The notes under the pieces were generated by a model, which saw only the letters and a program-made list of their open reading frames with translations, did not search any database and was not told where the DNA came from. DNA of 52,279 bases from positions 1 to 52,279 of the forward strand of contig JAQBUI010000026.1 in assembly GCA_027624035.1 (NCBI GenBank). Direction: 5' to 3'. Made by a program: the position numbers and the translations under genes. Position 1 is the stretch's first letter. The number at the start of each line of letters is the position of its first letter. The DNA is from Pseudomonadota bacterium. GTDB taxonomy: Bacteria; Pseudomonadota; Gammaproteobacteria; Pseudomonadales; Azotimanducaceae. Positions 25,623 to 38,030 of this stretch are shown here, piece by piece.

Positions 25623-26900
25623 ATGAACCCCACCGCGCCTCCGCTGGCACATGAACAGATCAGTATCAACGCGCTCAAGGTAGTGCAACGGCTGACCGAG
25701 GCGGGTTACGAAGCGTATCTGGTCGGCGGTAGCGTCAGAGACTTGATTCTAGGTCGACTGCCCAAAGATTTCGACATCACTACAGACGCCCATCCTGAGG
25801 ATGTGTACGAACTGTTTCGTAATTCGCGAATGATTGGCAGACGCTTCCGAATCGTCCACGTTCGTTTCGGTCGGGAGATTGTTGAGGTGGCGACCTTCAG
25901 GGCCGCCAGGGGCGAGGAAGACCCCCTGACGGACAGCGGTATGATTCTTCAGGACAACATCTACGGCACGTTTGAAGAAGACGCGATTCGTCGGGACTTT
26001 TCCATCAATGCTGTCTACTACTCTCCGACCGAAGAGAAACTTATTGACCTGGTGGGAGGACTCGACGATATCAAAGCCAGGCGAATTCGACTGATCGGCG
26101 ATCCCGAGAGTCGGTATCGGGAGGACCCGGTCAGGATGTTGAGGGCGATACGTTTCAAGACCAAGCTTGACTTCGAGATTGACCCGGCATCGGCAGCACC
26201 AATGCATCAACTGGGATATCTTCTACAGGACATCCCGCCGGCGCGTCTGTTTGAGGAAATACTGAAACTGTTCATGTCTGGCCACGGAGAGGCCTCGTTC
26301 GACAGCCTGTTATCTCATGAACTGTTCGGCTGGCTGTTTCCCGACAGCCGTAGGGCGATGGACGAGAGTCCCCATGCCGAGCCCTTGATTCGCGCGGCGC
26401 TTGCCAGCACCGACAGGAGAATTGAGCAGGACTTGCCGGTAACGCCGGCATTCATCTATGCGGCGCTGCTCTGGTACCCCTTTGTGATCGAGAAAAGGCG
26501 GCTTGAGGCCGAGGGCGCGAGCCACATCGAGGCCAATCACGAGGCAGCGGCTAATATCATCGCCAAGCAGCAACTGTTCACCACCATACCCAGGCGATTC
26601 TCGGGCCCGATGCGGGACATCTGGATGCTCCAGTTCAGACTACCCAATCGTCAGGGCAAAAAGCCAGGACTGGTCTTTGCCCACAAGCGTTTTCGGGCTG
26701 CCTATGACTTCCTGTTACTCCGGGAGGAAGCCGGAGAGGAACTCGACGGGCTTGGTAAGTGGTGGACAACATATCAGGAAGAAAACCCCGCACCGGAACG
26801 ACGATCAACCCATGCCGAAGAGCCCGGAGAAGGGGGCAAGACTCCGTCGAAACGGCCGCGACGCCGGCGTCGCCGCAACCGCCGTCCAGTTGAGTCCTGA
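25623..26900 (+). CDS. pcnB: Poly(A) polymerase I
   Basis: Adds 3' poly(A) tails that expose RNAs to decay by PNPase and RNase E. The 425-residue class II nucleotidyltransferase has VGGSVRDLILGRLPKDFDIT (about 37-56) with the catalytic DxD, the RRFRIVHVRFG region and EDAIRRDFSINA, an RNA-binding domain in the middle, and an Arg-rich tail (RRRRRRNRR). PcnB rather than CCA-adding enzyme is supported by the basic C-terminus and by the cbrB-pcnB context. acs follows after 36 nt. Confidence 0.94.
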   Translation: MNPTAPPLAHEQISINALKVVQRLTEAGYEAYLVGGSVRDLILGRLPKDFDITTDAHPEDVYELFRNSRMIGRRFRIVHVRFGREIVEVATFRAARGEEDPLTDSGMILQDNIYGTFEEDAIRRDFSINAVYYSPTEEKLIDLVGGLDDIKARRIRLIGDPESRYREDPVRMLRAIRFKTKLDFEIDPASAAPMHQLGYLLQDIPPARLFEEILKLFMSGHGEASFDSLLSHELFGWLFPDSRRAMDESPHAEPLIRAALASTDRRIEQDLPVTPAFIYAALLWYPFVIEKRRLEAEGASHIEANHEAAANIIAKQQLFTTIPRRFSGPMRDIWMLQFRLPNRQGKKPGLVFAHKRFRAAYDFLLLREEAGEELDGLGKWWTTYQEENPAPERRSTHAEEPGEGGKTPSKRPRRRRRRNRRPVES

Positions 26901-26936
26901 CAAGCCACCAACCAATGCGTACCCCAGGAGACATCA

Positions 26937-28877
<1,941 letters not shown>

Positions 28878-28884
28878 CGTAAGT

Positions 28885-28913
28885 CCGCTGCTTCGTCCAG
28901 GACGAAGCAGCGG
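28885..28913. terminator. Inverted repeat between convergent acs and pnp
   Basis: A perfect 14-bp inverted repeat CCGCTGCTTCGTCC-A-GGACGAAGCAGCGG lies 7 nt after the acs stop. Its symmetry suits a bidirectional transcription block between the converging genes, but neither side has a T-run, so classical intrinsic termination is uncertain. Confidence 0.6.
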
Positions 28914-28955
28914 CCATCACATCCGGAACCGGGCTGGTTGACCTGCTACCCGGCC

Positions 28956-31070
28956 CTACTCAGCCGTTTCTTCGGCTTCCTCTTCCTGCTCCTCGGCATC
29001 ACTGTCGGCGATTTCCTTCATGGACAGTTTGATGCGGCCCCGTTCAACATCCAGAACGATGACTTCAACCTCCTGCCCCTCGCTCAGATAGTCGGTTACC
29101 TTCTCGACCCGCTCTTCCGCGATCTGTGAAATGTGTACCAGACCATCCTTGCCGGGAAGGATCGTGACGAAGGCACCAAAGTCCATGATCTTTGCGACCT
29201 TGCCCTTGTAAATCTTGCCAACCTCGGCCTCTGCGGTGATGGCCTGAATCTGCGCGATAGCCGCATCCCGGGATTCAGCACCTTCGCCGAAGATGGTGAT
29301 GGTGCCATCATCATCGATATCGATGGTCGCCCCGGTTTGCTCGGTAATCCCCCGGATGGTTGCGCCACCTTTACCAATCACATCACGAATCTTGTCTGCA
29401 TCCACCTTGATCGTCACCATCGCCGGAGCGTTCTCGGATACATTCTCGCGAGATCGACCCAGTACCTTGTTCATTTCAGCCAGAATGTGCAGGCGTGCCT
29501 GCTTGGCCTGCTCCAGGGCGGTTTCCATGATCTGCTCGGTAATGCCCTGAATCTTGATGTCCATCTGCAGAGCGGTGACACCTGTCTCGGTACCAGCTAC
29601 CTTGAAATCCATGTCACCAAGATGATCCTCATCACCCAGAATATCAGTGAGGACGGCAAAACCGTCATCGTCCTTCACGAGGCCCATGGCCACCCCCGCA
29701 ACCGGCGCCTTGAGGGGCACACCGGCATCCATCAACGACAGGCTGGCGCCACAGACGCTGGCCATCGAAGATGAGCCATTTGACTCGGTGATTTCCGAGA
29801 CGACTCGAACCGTATACGGCCACTGTTCGGTGGTTGGCAGAACTGCCGTAATGCCCCGGCGGGCGAGGCGACCATGACCGATCTCGCGCCGTTTCGGGCC
29901 GCCGGAGAAACCCGTTTCGCCGACACTGTAGTGTGGAAAGTTGTAATGGAGCATGAAGCCGTCCCGGATCGTACCGCCCAGACCTTCCACGATCTGCGCG
30001 TCTCTAGCGGAACCAAGCGTAGTGGTCACCAGCGCCTGGGTCTCACCACGGGTAAACAACGCCGACCCGTGGGCTCTCGGCAGGACGCCGACCTCAACGT
30101 TGATGTCTCGTACTGTCCTGTTGTCCCGGCCATCAATCCGTGGCTGTCCGGCGATGATCGCCCGGCGTACCGTCTTCTTCTCCAGCCTTGCAAAGGCATC
30201 TGCAACCGCTTCGGCGTCGTGCCCTTCTTCGGAGGCAATCTCGGCAACGGCCTGATCGCGAAGCGCGGAAATCGCATTCTGCCGCTCCATCTTCTCGCTG
30301 ATCTTGTACGCCTGTCCGATCTTGTCAGCAAAGCTTTCCGCTATGGTCTGGGCCAGAACAGTGTCCTCTGCGGGCGCCTGCCACGACCAGTCCGGCTTGC
30401 CTGACTCTGCTTTCAACTCGCTGACTGCGGCGATAACGGACTGCATTTCCTGATGGGCAAAAAGGACCGCACCCAGCATCTGATCTTCCGTCAGTTCATT
30501 GGCTTCCGATTCAACCATCAGTACCGCTGATGCCGTTCCTGCCACGACCATATTCAGATCTGACCCTTCAAGGGCTTCTGTGCCAGGGTTCAGCAGATAT
30601 CCATCCTTCGTGAACCCGACACGGGCTGCTCCAATTGGCCCGGAGAACGGAACCCCGGAGATTGCGAGCGCCGCAGAAACACCGATCATGGCCACAATAT
30701 CCGGATCAATCTCCTTGTCCGCTGACACAACCTGACACGTCACCTGGACTTCATTCATGAACCCCTTGGGAAACAGCGGACGAATGGGCCGGTCGATGAG
30801 TCGAGACGTCAGCGTCTCTTTTTCCGAGGGCCGACCCTCCCTTCTTGGGAACCCGCCCGGGATTCGACCGGCGGCATACATCTTCTCTTCGTAATTGACG
30901 GTCAGTGGAAAGAAATCCTGACCAGCGCGGCCTTCCTTTTCAGCCACAACTGCCACCAGCACAACCGTCTCGCCCATGCTGACCATGACAGATCCACTGG
31001 CCTGTCGTGCCACCTTACCTGTCTCAATCGTGACCTCATGGTCACCATACATAAATGTTTTTCGATTCAC
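28956..31070 (-). CDS. pnp: Polyribonucleotide nucleotidyltransferase (PNPase)
   Basis: Phosphorolytic 3'-5' exoribonuclease and degradosome partner. 704 residues: two RNase PH domains with an alpha-helical linker, [16 protein letters not shown] and SDGSS-type regions (here SNGSS), then KH (about 553-612, [15 protein letters not shown]) and S1 (about 621-690) domains and an acidic tail. The GTG at 31068-31070 is chosen: GGAG stands 6 nt upstream and the protein then aligns with the family start; a TTG 12 nt upstream is the alternative. rpsO lies only 29 nt upstream, leaving no room for the long RNase III stem of the E. coli pnp leader. Confidence 0.96.
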   Translation of the reverse strand: MNRKTFMYGDHEVTIETGKVARQASGSVMVSMGETVVLVAVVAEKEGRAGQDFFPLTVNYEEKMYAAGRIPGGFPRREGRPSEKETLTSRLIDRPIRPLFPKGFMNEVQVTCQVVSADKEIDPDIVAMIGVSAALAISGVPFSGPIGAARVGFTKDGYLLNPGTEALEGSDLNMVVAGTASAVLMVESEANELTEDQMLGAVLFAHQEMQSVIAAVSELKAESGKPDWSWQAPAEDTVLAQTIAESFADKIGQAYKISEKMERQNAISALRDQAVAEIASEEGHDAEAVADAFARLEKKTVRRAIIAGQPRIDGRDNRTVRDINVEVGVLPRAHGSALFTRGETQALVTTTLGSARDAQIVEGLGGTIRDGFMLHYNFPHYSVGETGFSGGPKRREIGHGRLARRGITAVLPTTEQWPYTVRVVSEITESNGSSSMASVCGASLSLMDAGVPLKAPVAGVAMGLVKDDDGFAVLTDILGDEDHLGDMDFKVAGTETGVTALQMDIKIQGITEQIMETALEQAKQARLHILAEMNKVLGRSRENVSENAPAMVTIKVDADKIRDVIGKGGATIRGITEQTGATIDIDDDGTITIFGEGAESRDAAIAQIQAITAEAEVGKIYKGKVAKIMDFGAFVTILPGKDGLVHISQIAEERVEKVTDYLSEGQEVEVIVLDVERGRIKLSMKEIADSDAEEQEEEAEETAE

Positions 31071-31099
31071 GTGATTCTCCAACGATTCATTTCGGCCGC

Positions 31100-31372
31100 T
31101 TACTTCCGCAGCCCCAGACTTTTGATTAACTTGGCGTATCGCTCCCCGTCTTTCTTTCGCAAATAGTCCTGGAGCTTTCTACGCTGACTGACCATCCTCA
31201 ACAACCCTACCCGGGAGTGATGATCATGCTTGTGGTGAGCAAAATGCTCGCCTACGAGGCTCTCAATGTTTGCTGTCAGCAGCGCGATCTGAACCTCCGG
31301 AGATCCGGTGTCGCTCGCTGACAGCCCGTATTGCTTCACAATTTCAGCCTTCTTTTCCGTCGATAATGCCAT
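31100..31372 (-). CDS. rpsO: Ribosomal protein S15
   Basis: Small-subunit protein that binds the 16S three-way junction early in assembly. 90 residues, of usual length, with [28 protein letters not shown] and [13 protein letters not shown] lies 7 nt upstream of the ATG. It is preceded by a hairpin repeat array and followed by pnp, the conserved truB-rpsO-pnp order. Confidence 0.97.
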   Translation of the reverse strand: MALSTEKKAEIVKQYGLSASDTGSPEVQIALLTANIESLVGEHFAHHKHDHHSRVGLLRMVSQRRKLQDYLRKKDGERYAKLIKSLGLRK

Positions 31373-31390
31373 TTGATTTCTCCAATATGC

Positions 31391-31408
31391 TGACCACTTT
31401 CGTGATCA
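31391..31408 (-). promoter_or_regulatory. GNRA hairpin in the rpsO leader
   Basis: On the minus strand TGATCAC-GAAA-GTGGTCA forms a 7-bp stem (one T-G pair) with a GAAA tetraloop, about 20-35 nt before the rpsO ATG. S15 represses its own mRNA through leader structure in several lineages, so this is a candidate operator. The link is inference. Confidence 0.35.
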
Positions 31409-31450
31409 TTTCGAGATTTGGAGTCCATCCACGCATATTTACAGATGAAC

Positions 31451-31635
31451 TCAAATGCGCCCACTGGCGCATATTCCTCAAATGCGCCCACTGGCGCATA
31501 TTCCTCAAATGCGCCCACTGGCGCATATTCCTCAAATGCGCCCACTGGCGCATATTCTTTCAAATGCGCCCACTGGCGCATATTCTTTCAAATGCGCCTA
31601 CTGGCGCAGATCCCTAAACGCGCCCGCAGGCGCAG
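31451..31635. repeat. 27-bp tandem hairpin array, seven copies
   Basis: The core ATGCGCCCACTGGCGCAT recurs at 31455, 31482, 31509, 31536, 31564, 31592 (variant) and 31618 (degenerate). The period is 27 bp, widening to 28 in the later copies on the plus strand. Each core forms a 7-bp stem with a CACT loop. The array fills the truB-rpsO interval and would be transcribed in the rpsO leader. Copies decay towards truB, suggesting expansion from the rpsO side. Confidence 0.93.
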
Positions 31636-31639
31636 TACT

Positions 31640-32566
31640 TCAATGTGCCGCTACCAACCGCCGCGGCGCAATTCTCCCGTCGTCCAGGATCTCTCCAACG
31701 CCAATGAAATCTCCATCATTTTGCGCCCCGGACTCAATGAAAATCCTCACCCAGCCGCTGGTCGGAGAACTCGCGACCTGGACCGGCTGACCCTGGCGGA
31801 GGTAGGACGCACTGAGGTCAGTCAGTTCTACCATGGGCCATTCCTTGACTGCAGTACTGACCGGCAACAGCAATTTATCCAGCAGATGCGTTCCCAGTGC
31901 TTTGGTTGCCTCCAGTTGCGCCATCGTATAGGTTTCATCCACCACGTAGGGGCCCGATTGCAGCCGCCTGAGTGCACTAACGTGCGCGCCACACCCGATC
32001 TCCTTGCCAATGTCCTCTGCGAGCGTTCTGACATAGGTGCCCTTGGTGCACCTGATGTCCAGAATCAGTTCATCTTCTCTGGCCTCGACCAGGGAGAGTT
32101 CATGAATCGTGACCTCCCGTGCCTTGCGCTCTATTTCCTTGCCTTCCCGGGCAAGCTTGTACAGAGGCTGTCCATCGACCTTTAGCGCAGAATACATGGA
32201 TGGAATCTGCATGATGCTGCCACGGAAACCATCAAGAATGGCCTCGATATCACCAAGGGCGGGGACCGCGGTACGGGCTGTTTCCTCACCATCGGCATCG
32301 CCCGTAGTCGTCGTAACGCCAAGTTTCACGGTTGTCAGATAGCGCTTATCTGCGTCCAGCAGGAACTGCGAGAACTTCGTCGCCTCGCCAAAGCAAAGAG
32401 GCAATACACCGGTCGCCAGTGGATCAAGACTTCCCGTGTGTCCGGCCTTCGCGGCGCCAAAGAGGCGCTTGACCTGCTGCAGAGCACCATTTGATGTCAG
32501 TCCTGCTGGCTTATCCAGCAGCAGTATTCCATCAACATTTCGCCCCGGTCGTTTTCTTCGTGCCAT
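31640..32566 (-). CDS. truB: tRNA pseudouridine-55 synthase
   Basis: Makes pseudouridine 55 in the T-loop of nearly all tRNAs. 308 residues; catalytic Asp in AGHTGSLDPLATGVLPLCFG (about residue 49), preceded by LLLDKPAGLTSN, with RCTKGTYVRTLAEDIG later and a small C-terminal domain. It abuts rbfA exactly and ends just before the hairpin array. Confidence 0.97.
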   Translation of the reverse strand: MARRKRPGRNVDGILLLDKPAGLTSNGALQQVKRLFGAAKAGHTGSLDPLATGVLPLCFGEATKFSQFLLDADKRYLTTVKLGVTTTTGDADGEETARTAVPALGDIEAILDGFRGSIMQIPSMYSALKVDGQPLYKLAREGKEIERKAREVTIHELSLVEAREDELILDIRCTKGTYVRTLAEDIGKEIGCGAHVSALRRLQSGPYVVDETYTMAQLEATKALGTHLLDKLLLPVSTAVKEWPMVELTDLSASYLRQGQPVQVASSPTSGWVRIFIESGAQNDGDFIGVGEILDDGRIAPRRLVAAH

Positions 32567-32947
32567 CTAGTCTCGGTTCCCGTCGCTGGAATTCCTGTCA
32601 CGGGCTCTTGCCTCGCTAATGACCTGGTCCATCCGCTGTCCTTCAACGAGCGTCGGGTCGTAGTGAAATCGCAGTGTCGGGACCACTCTCGTGTTTAGAA
32701 TCCTGGACAGGTGACTGCGAAGAAAGCCGGCCGCACCATCCAATACCTCCTGGCTCTGTTCCGCTCGATCTTCAGGAAGCACAGTGAAATAGACGTCTGC
32801 GTAGGAAAGGTCCCTGCTGACTTTGACATCATTGATCGTCAGCATTCCGATGCGTGGGTCCTTCAACTCGCGCTGTACCATGATGGCAATTTCCCGCTGG
32901 ATAAGATCCGCAACGCGAGAACCGCGGCTGAATTCCCTGGGCATCAA
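32567..32947 (-). CDS. rbfA: Ribosome-binding factor A
   Basis: Late 30S maturation factor. A 126-residue single KH-like domain with RVADLIQREIA, DPRIGMLTINDVKVSRDLSYA and a C-terminal VPTLRFHYDPTLVEG followed by a polar tail. It lies 18 nt downstream of infB and directly abuts truB. Confidence 0.95.
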   Translation of the reverse strand: MMPREFSRGSRVADLIQREIAIMVQRELKDPRIGMLTINDVKVSRDLSYADVYFTVLPEDRAEQSQEVLDGAAGFLRSHLSRILNTRVVPTLRFHYDPTLVEGQRMDQVISEARARDRNSSDGNRD

Positions 32948-32965
32948 AAACGTCCGGCGGGTCGG

Positions 32966-35614
32966 CTAGAGTTGACGGGCGACTTCACGAGAATCAAACA
33001 CCTCGATCTGGTCTCCCACTCTGACATCGTTGTAATTCTTAACACCGATCCCGCATTCCGTCCCGCTTCGAACGTCCTCCACCTCATCTTTGAAGTGTCG
33101 CAGGGACTCAAGGTCGCCTTCGTAGATCACGACGTTATCCCGCAACACGCGAATCTTCTTGCGCCTTGAGACCGTGCCCTCAGTGACTACGCAACCTGCC
33201 ACATTGCCGAATTTCTTCGACTCAAAGACTTCCTTAACGAGGGCAATACCGACGATTTCTTCCCTGACTTCAGGAGATAGCATGCCGGACAGGGCCGCCT
33301 TCACGTCATCCACCAGGTCATAGATGACCTTGTAGTAACGCAGATCAAGACCATCATTCTCGATCACCCGTTTGGCGGCATTATCAGCTCGAACGTTGAA
33401 GCCAAACAACACAGCCTCTGACGTCACCGCGTACGTCGCGTCCGACTCTGTGATGCCACCAACTCCGGCCAGTACCACGTTCACCTTGACCTCATCGTTA
33501 CCAAGTTCTTCTAACGAGGACACAATTGCTTCAAGTGAACCGCGAACGTCGGCCTTGACCACGACATTGAGGAACTGGGTCTCCTGGGACCCGAATGACT
33601 CCATGAAGTTGTCCAGCGAAACGGCGGGACCCGCGAGGCGTTCTTCATTCGCCTTGTCACGACGAAACCGGGCAACTTCCCTGGCTCGCTTTTCGTCTTT
33701 GGTCACCATGAAGGTATCCCCTGCTCCAGGGGTACCACTCAGACCCAGCACTTCAACGGGGGTTGCCGGGCCAGCCTTCTTGATCATCTTGCCATTCTCA
33801 TCACCCAATGCCCGCACCCGGCCAAACTGTTCTCCGGCAACAATGATGTCCCCACGTGAAAGCGTACCTTCCTGAACCAGCAAGGTGGCCACCGGACCCC
33901 GACCCTTGTCCAGTTCAGATTCAATGACAACGCCCTGAGCGGGACCATCCTTGACGGCCTTGAGTTCGAGCAGTTCCGCCTGAAGCAGAATCGCTTCAAG
34001 AAGGTCGTCCACCCCGGCACCGGTCAGTGCGGAAACGGGCACAAACTGCGTATCGCCCCCCCAGTCCTCGGGGATGACATCCTTGGCAGCAAGTTCGTTC
34101 TTGACCCGGTCGGGGTCCGCTCCTTCGAGATCCATCTTGTTGACTGCCACCACCATGGGAACACCCGCACCCTTGCTGTGCTGGATGGCTTCCACGGTTT
34201 GTGGCATCACGCCGTCGTCAGCGGCCACCACCAGAATGACAATGTCCGTGCAGTTTGCGCCGCGGGCTCGCATCGCGGTAAACGCCGCATGGCCAGGCGT
34301 ATCAATGAAACAGATTTCCCCGTGGTCTGTATGGACCCGATAGGCGCCGATGTGCTGCGTGATGCCGCCGGCTTCTCCCTCTGCTACAGATGCCTTTCGG
34401 ATATAATCCAAAAGCGACGTCTTGCCGTGATCAACGTGACCCATGACAGTGACCACCGGGGCTCTGGGCAGAGCCTCTGCTTCATAAACGAGTTCATCGG
34501 TGACCGTCTTTTCAAGGGCATCAGCATCCACCGCAATCGCCTTGTGACCGAATTCCTCCACCACCAGTACGGCAGTCTCCTGGTCGATGGACTGATTGAT
34601 CGTGACCATGACACCCATTTCCTTGAACAGGAATTTGATGACATCCGCTGCCTTGACCGACATGCGCTGGGATAGCTGACTGACTGTGATGGTTTCGCCC
34701 AATTCGACCTCGCGGGTGACTTCCTGAGTCGGAGTCTTGAACTTGTGCTGGGAGTTCATGGCACGGGCAGGTGCTCGTTTCGCCCGGGACCGTGACGACA
34801 GCGCCAGAGTCGATGCTGAGCCCTTTGCTTTCGCTGCCGTCTTGATATCAGATGCTCTATCCGGCGCAACAATCTCGGTCACTTCCTCCAGGATGATGTG
34901 CTCGACCTCATCCTCCAGGAGTTCCTCTACACGCCGCTTTCGATTCCCATGCTTGACCTTTTTCTGCAGTGCATCTTCATCATCCAGATCATGCCTGTCA
35001 CGCTTGTCCTTCCGGGAACTGATCGCGGCCTCTTCCGCTTCGGCCTCGAGTTCCTTGGCGGTCTTGGCAGGAGCTGCTGCTTTCGCTTCGGCTTCTTTCT
35101 TGAGCTTCTCGGCAAGCTCCTTCGCTCGCTGCTCAGCAATCTGCACTGCTTCACGAGCGGCTTCCTCACGACGCTTCTCGGCTTCCGCCTCGGCTTCCGC
35201 GTAGGCGGCACGACGCGTCGCCTCGACATCAGCTGCATGGGAGTCAACCACCTTCGGCGCTTCCGCCTCTACAGCCCTTCCGGGCGCTGGTGCCGGTTGA
35301 TCCGATTCCGGACTTCCACGGCGGACATAGGTTCTCTTCTTGCGGACCTCAACGTTGACGGTTCGACCCCGACCGCTGCCGCTTGGTGTCTTGAGAGTTG
35401 AGATGGTGCGGCGCTTCAGGGTGATCTTCTTGGGCGCGGTCTCTGATTCACCATGACTTCGCTTGAGAAACGCCAGCAGAGTCTGCTGGTCCTCCTCATT
35501 GACGAGACCACTTGCGTCTTTCTGGGGTAGACCAGCCTCCTGCATTTGCTGCAGCAGACGCTCAGTGGGAACACTAAGTTTATCTGCCAACTGTTCTACC
35601 GTTTCAACTGCCAT
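32966..35614 (-). CDS. infB: Translation initiation factor IF-2
   Basis: GTPase that positions fMet-tRNA on the 30S subunit and promotes subunit joining. 882 residues: N-terminal IF2_N helix bundle (about 1-55), a charged Ala/Glu/Lys linker (about 105-225), a second IF2_N-like domain (about 305-360), the G domain with [22 protein letters not shown] and VNKMD, then domains II-IV. Arranged as in other gammaproteobacteria. 87 nt downstream of nusA. Confidence 0.97.
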   Translation of the reverse strand: MAVETVEQLADKLSVPTERLLQQMQEAGLPQKDASGLVNEEDQQTLLAFLKRSHGESETAPKKITLKRRTISTLKTPSGSGRGRTVNVEVRKKRTYVRRGSPESDQPAPAPGRAVEAEAPKVVDSHAADVEATRRAAYAEAEAEAEKRREEAAREAVQIAEQRAKELAEKLKKEAEAKAAAPAKTAKELEAEAEEAAISSRKDKRDRHDLDDEDALQKKVKHGNRKRRVEELLEDEVEHIILEEVTEIVAPDRASDIKTAAKAKGSASTLALSSRSRAKRAPARAMNSQHKFKTPTQEVTREVELGETITVSQLSQRMSVKAADVIKFLFKEMGVMVTINQSIDQETAVLVVEEFGHKAIAVDADALEKTVTDELVYEAEALPRAPVVTVMGHVDHGKTSLLDYIRKASVAEGEAGGITQHIGAYRVHTDHGEICFIDTPGHAAFTAMRARGANCTDIVILVVAADDGVMPQTVEAIQHSKGAGVPMVVAVNKMDLEGADPDRVKNELAAKDVIPEDWGGDTQFVPVSALTGAGVDDLLEAILLQAELLELKAVKDGPAQGVVIESELDKGRGPVATLLVQEGTLSRGDIIVAGEQFGRVRALGDENGKMIKKAGPATPVEVLGLSGTPGAGDTFMVTKDEKRAREVARFRRDKANEERLAGPAVSLDNFMESFGSQETQFLNVVVKADVRGSLEAIVSSLEELGNDEVKVNVVLAGVGGITESDATYAVTSEAVLFGFNVRADNAAKRVIENDGLDLRYYKVIYDLVDDVKAALSGMLSPEVREEIVGIALVKEVFESKKFGNVAGCVVTEGTVSRRKKIRVLRDNVVIYEGDLESLRHFKDEVEDVRSGTECGIGVKNYNDVRVGDQIEVFDSREVARQL

Positions 35615-35701
35615 GCTTGTTCCTTCTCTCCGCCCTTCCGCCTTGCTACCTTTCCAACCTTCTGCGTCCTACATGCCTTCCACCATCCAAAATTATCTGA
35701 T

Positions 35702-37219
35702 TCAGGTCGCCGCGTCTGCCTCCGAATCCTCTTCTGCAAACCACGGGGCTCTTGCGGTCATGATCAATTCACCCGCATGTTCTTCGGTCATGCCTTCAAT
35801 CTCGATCAGGTCATCGATGGCCTGCTCCGCGAGATCCTCCATGGTTACGATACCCCTTCCGGCCAGCACATAGGCGAGCCGCTGATCCATGCCTTCCATA
35901 GTCAGGAGATCTTCAGCAGGCTCGGCGTTGCCGATACCTTCCTCGTTGGCGAGTTCCAGAGTCGTCAGTGCCGTCTTGGCCCGACTGCGTAACTGTTCCA
36001 CAATATCTTCGTCGAACTCTTCGATCGCATTCATCTCCTCAATGGGAATGTACGCAATTTCCTCAAGGGTGGTGAATCCTTCTTCTACCAGAATGACGGC
36101 AACGTCTTCATCGACATCCAACTGCTCCATGAAGTTTTCGATGATGGTGGAAGCCTCCTTCTGGTGTTTCTCTGCGGCTTCCTCTTCCGTCATGATGTTC
36201 AATATCCAGCCTGTCAGTTCACTGGCAAGCCTGACGTTCTGGCCGCCCTTGCCGATGGCCTGGGCGAGATTGTCTTCATGGACTGCAATGTCCATGCTGC
36301 GTGTCTCTTCGTCCACAACAATGCTGACAACCTCTGCCGGAGACATGGCGTTGATGGCCAGCTGGGCAACATTGTCGTCCCAGGGTACAACGTCGATGCG
36401 CTCGCCGCCCAGTTCACTGGACACTGCCTGCACCCGCGACCCTCGCATTCCGACACAGGAACCAATGGGGTCTATCCGGCCGTCGTTGGTCTTGACCGCG
36501 ATCTTGGCACGGGCACCAGGGTCCCTTGACGAAGCCAGGATCTCGATCACGCCATCCGATATTTCCGGCACCTCAATGGTAAACAGCTTGACCAGCATCT
36601 GCGTATCCGTTCTGGTCAGCACCAGTTGAGGACCACGCGCTTCCGGTCGAATCTCCTTGAGCAGGGCGCGCAGCCTATCTCCGACTCGAAACATTTCTCT
36701 TGGAATCCAGTCCTCTCTCGGGAGAATGGCCTCGGCATTGTTTCCCAGATCGACGATGACCGCTTCTCTGGTGACCTTCTTGACCTGCCCACTGACAAGC
36801 TCACCTACCTTGGAGAGATAGGCGTCAACGACCTGTGCCCGTTCGGCCTCCCTGATCTTCTGGACAATGACCTGCTTAGAGGTCTGGGCGCCGATCCGGC
36901 CATACTCCACCGAATCAACCGGGATCTCATAGAATCCGCCGACCTCAAGTGAAGGGTCCTTTTCCCTGGCTTGTGTCAACGTCAACTGCGCGCTAGGAAA
37001 TTCGATTTCCGCATCGTCGGGGACGACTTCCCATCGTCGGAAGGTTTCGTATGCACCCGTTTCCTTATCCATCGCCACCCGCAGATCAACATCCTCTTCG
37101 GAGTAACGCTTCTTGGTTGCGGTAGCCAGCGCCAGCTCGAGCGCCTCGAAGATAATCGCTTCGCTGACACCCTTCTCGTTTGACACTGCTTCAACAACCA
37201 GCAGAATTTCTTTGTTCAT
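35702..37219 (-). CDS. nusA: Transcription termination/antitermination factor NusA
   Basis: Binds RNA polymerase and modulates pausing, termination and rRNA antitermination. 505 residues: N-terminal polymerase-binding domain, S1 (about 135-200), KH1 and KH2 ([30 protein letters not shown]), and two acidic AR repeats at the C-terminus, as in E. coli. 22 nt downstream of rimP. Confidence 0.97.
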   Translation of the reverse strand: MNKEILLVVEAVSNEKGVSEAIIFEALELALATATKKRYSEEDVDLRVAMDKETGAYETFRRWEVVPDDAEIEFPSAQLTLTQAREKDPSLEVGGFYEIPVDSVEYGRIGAQTSKQVIVQKIREAERAQVVDAYLSKVGELVSGQVKKVTREAVIVDLGNNAEAILPREDWIPREMFRVGDRLRALLKEIRPEARGPQLVLTRTDTQMLVKLFTIEVPEISDGVIEILASSRDPGARAKIAVKTNDGRIDPIGSCVGMRGSRVQAVSSELGGERIDVVPWDDNVAQLAINAMSPAEVVSIVVDEETRSMDIAVHEDNLAQAIGKGGQNVRLASELTGWILNIMTEEEAAEKHQKEASTIIENFMEQLDVDEDVAVILVEEGFTTLEEIAYIPIEEMNAIEEFDEDIVEQLRSRAKTALTTLELANEEGIGNAEPAEDLLTMEGMDQRLAYVLAGRGIVTMEDLAEQAIDDLIEIEGMTEEHAGELIMTARAPWFAEEDSEADAAT

Positions 37220-37241
37220 GTCCTTGCCTCAAACAGCCGCG

Positions 37242-37742
37242 CTACCGATCCGGAATGATATTCGCCCGCTCCACAAATGTCAGTGGGAACAGACACTCTT
37301 CATCGGAACTCACGCGCACTACAACATCGTCGCCTTCCAAGCCGGCCAGCAATCCGGTAAACCGCCTGCGCCCCTCGTAGGGCCTTTTCAAACTCACCCT
37401 AATCCGGGCCCCGACATAGGCCTCGTACTGTGCCCTCGTAAACAGCCGCCGGTCCAGGCCCGGCGAAGAGACCTCCAGCATGTACTGCCCGCCGATCGGG
37501 TCTTCAACATCCAGCAGACTACTTACCTGTCGACTGACCCTTGCACAATCCTCTACATTGATGCCTTCTTCTGCATCAATGTAGACCTTGAGTGCGGAAT
37601 GCCTGCCCTGCGCCAGATGTTCAATGCCCCACAGCTTGTAGCCCAGCCCTTCCACGACGGGTTCTATCAATGCCTGAAGTATCTGTTCCCTTGCCAGTTC
37701 AGTACCTCCACGCCTCTTACCAACTTCCACCTGCAGCACCAC
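37242..37742 (-). CDS. rimP: Ribosome maturation factor RimP
   Basis: 30S maturation factor. The RimP core is clear: GYKLWGIE, LKVYIDAEEGINVEDCARVSRQVS, LEVSSPGLDRRLF and a C-terminal SH3-like domain. The start is uncertain. GTG at 37740-37742 has GGAGGT 9 nt upstream and gives 166 residues. CTG at 37695-37697 has its own GGAGGT 6 nt upstream and gives 151 residues, nearly the E. coli length of 150. ATG at 37781 has no Shine-Dalgarno. A 26-codon out-of-frame ORF (ATG at 37745-37747, AGGAGGT 4 nt upstream) overlaps the start region and may influence initiation. Confidence 0.9.
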   Translation of the reverse strand: MVLQVEVGKRRGGTELAREQILQALIEPVVEGLGYKLWGIEHLAQGRHSALKVYIDAEEGINVEDCARVSRQVSSLLDVEDPIGGQYMLEVSSPGLDRRLFTRAQYEAYVGARIRVSLKRPYEGRRRFTGLLAGLEGDDVVVRVSSDEECLFPLTFVERANIIPDR

Positions 37743-37821
37743 AGCATCCCGACCTCCTGTCGTTTTGCATTTCAACTCCATACCGCAGCCCGCACGCCGC
37801 TGAACCAGAAATTGTCCAGCC

Positions 37822-37880
37822 TTAAAACAAAAAATGGGCTAAGCGCCCATTACAACGTTGACCAATGGGTCAACCCTCGT
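37822..37880 (-). promoter_or_regulatory. Candidate attenuator in the rimP-nusA leader
   Basis: On the minus strand, hairpin GTTGACC-CATT-GGTCAAC (37857-37874) is followed by an intrinsic terminator AATGGGC-GCTTA-GCCCATT (37833-37851) with a TTTTTGTTTT tail. CCCATT in the first hairpin can instead pair with AATGGG, the 5' arm of the terminator, giving mutually exclusive folds. A rimP-leader attenuator is known from gammaproteobacteria (from memory). No start-proximal trigger is visible. Confidence 0.65.
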
Positions 37881-37905
37881 TGTCGACTATCACTTACCTT
37901 CAAAG

Positions 37906-37929
37906 AATAAAAAGCCCCTAAAGAGGGGC
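37906..37929 (-). terminator. Intrinsic terminator after tRNA-fMet
   Basis: Minus-strand GCCCCT-CTTT-AGGGGC followed by TTTTTATT, 10 nt downstream of the tRNA-fMet CCA end. It would end most tRNA transcripts, leaving read-through into the rimP leader. Confidence 0.88.
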
Positions 37930-37938
37930 CGGTAATCG

Positions 37939-38015
<77 letters not shown>

Positions 38016-38030
38016 ACAACGAGGGGGCGA

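Noticed and set aside
31336..31581. ORF encoding EYAPVGAFE-type peptide repeats opposite the truB-rpsO interval
   Set aside because: It is the translation of the 27-bp hairpin array and overlaps rpsO; the shift to 28-bp spacing breaks the frame, so nothing selects for the peptide.
31451..31635. Possible CRISPR array
   Set aside because: Units are contiguous with 9-10 nt between palindromes that are identical rather than diverse, and no cas gene is nearby.
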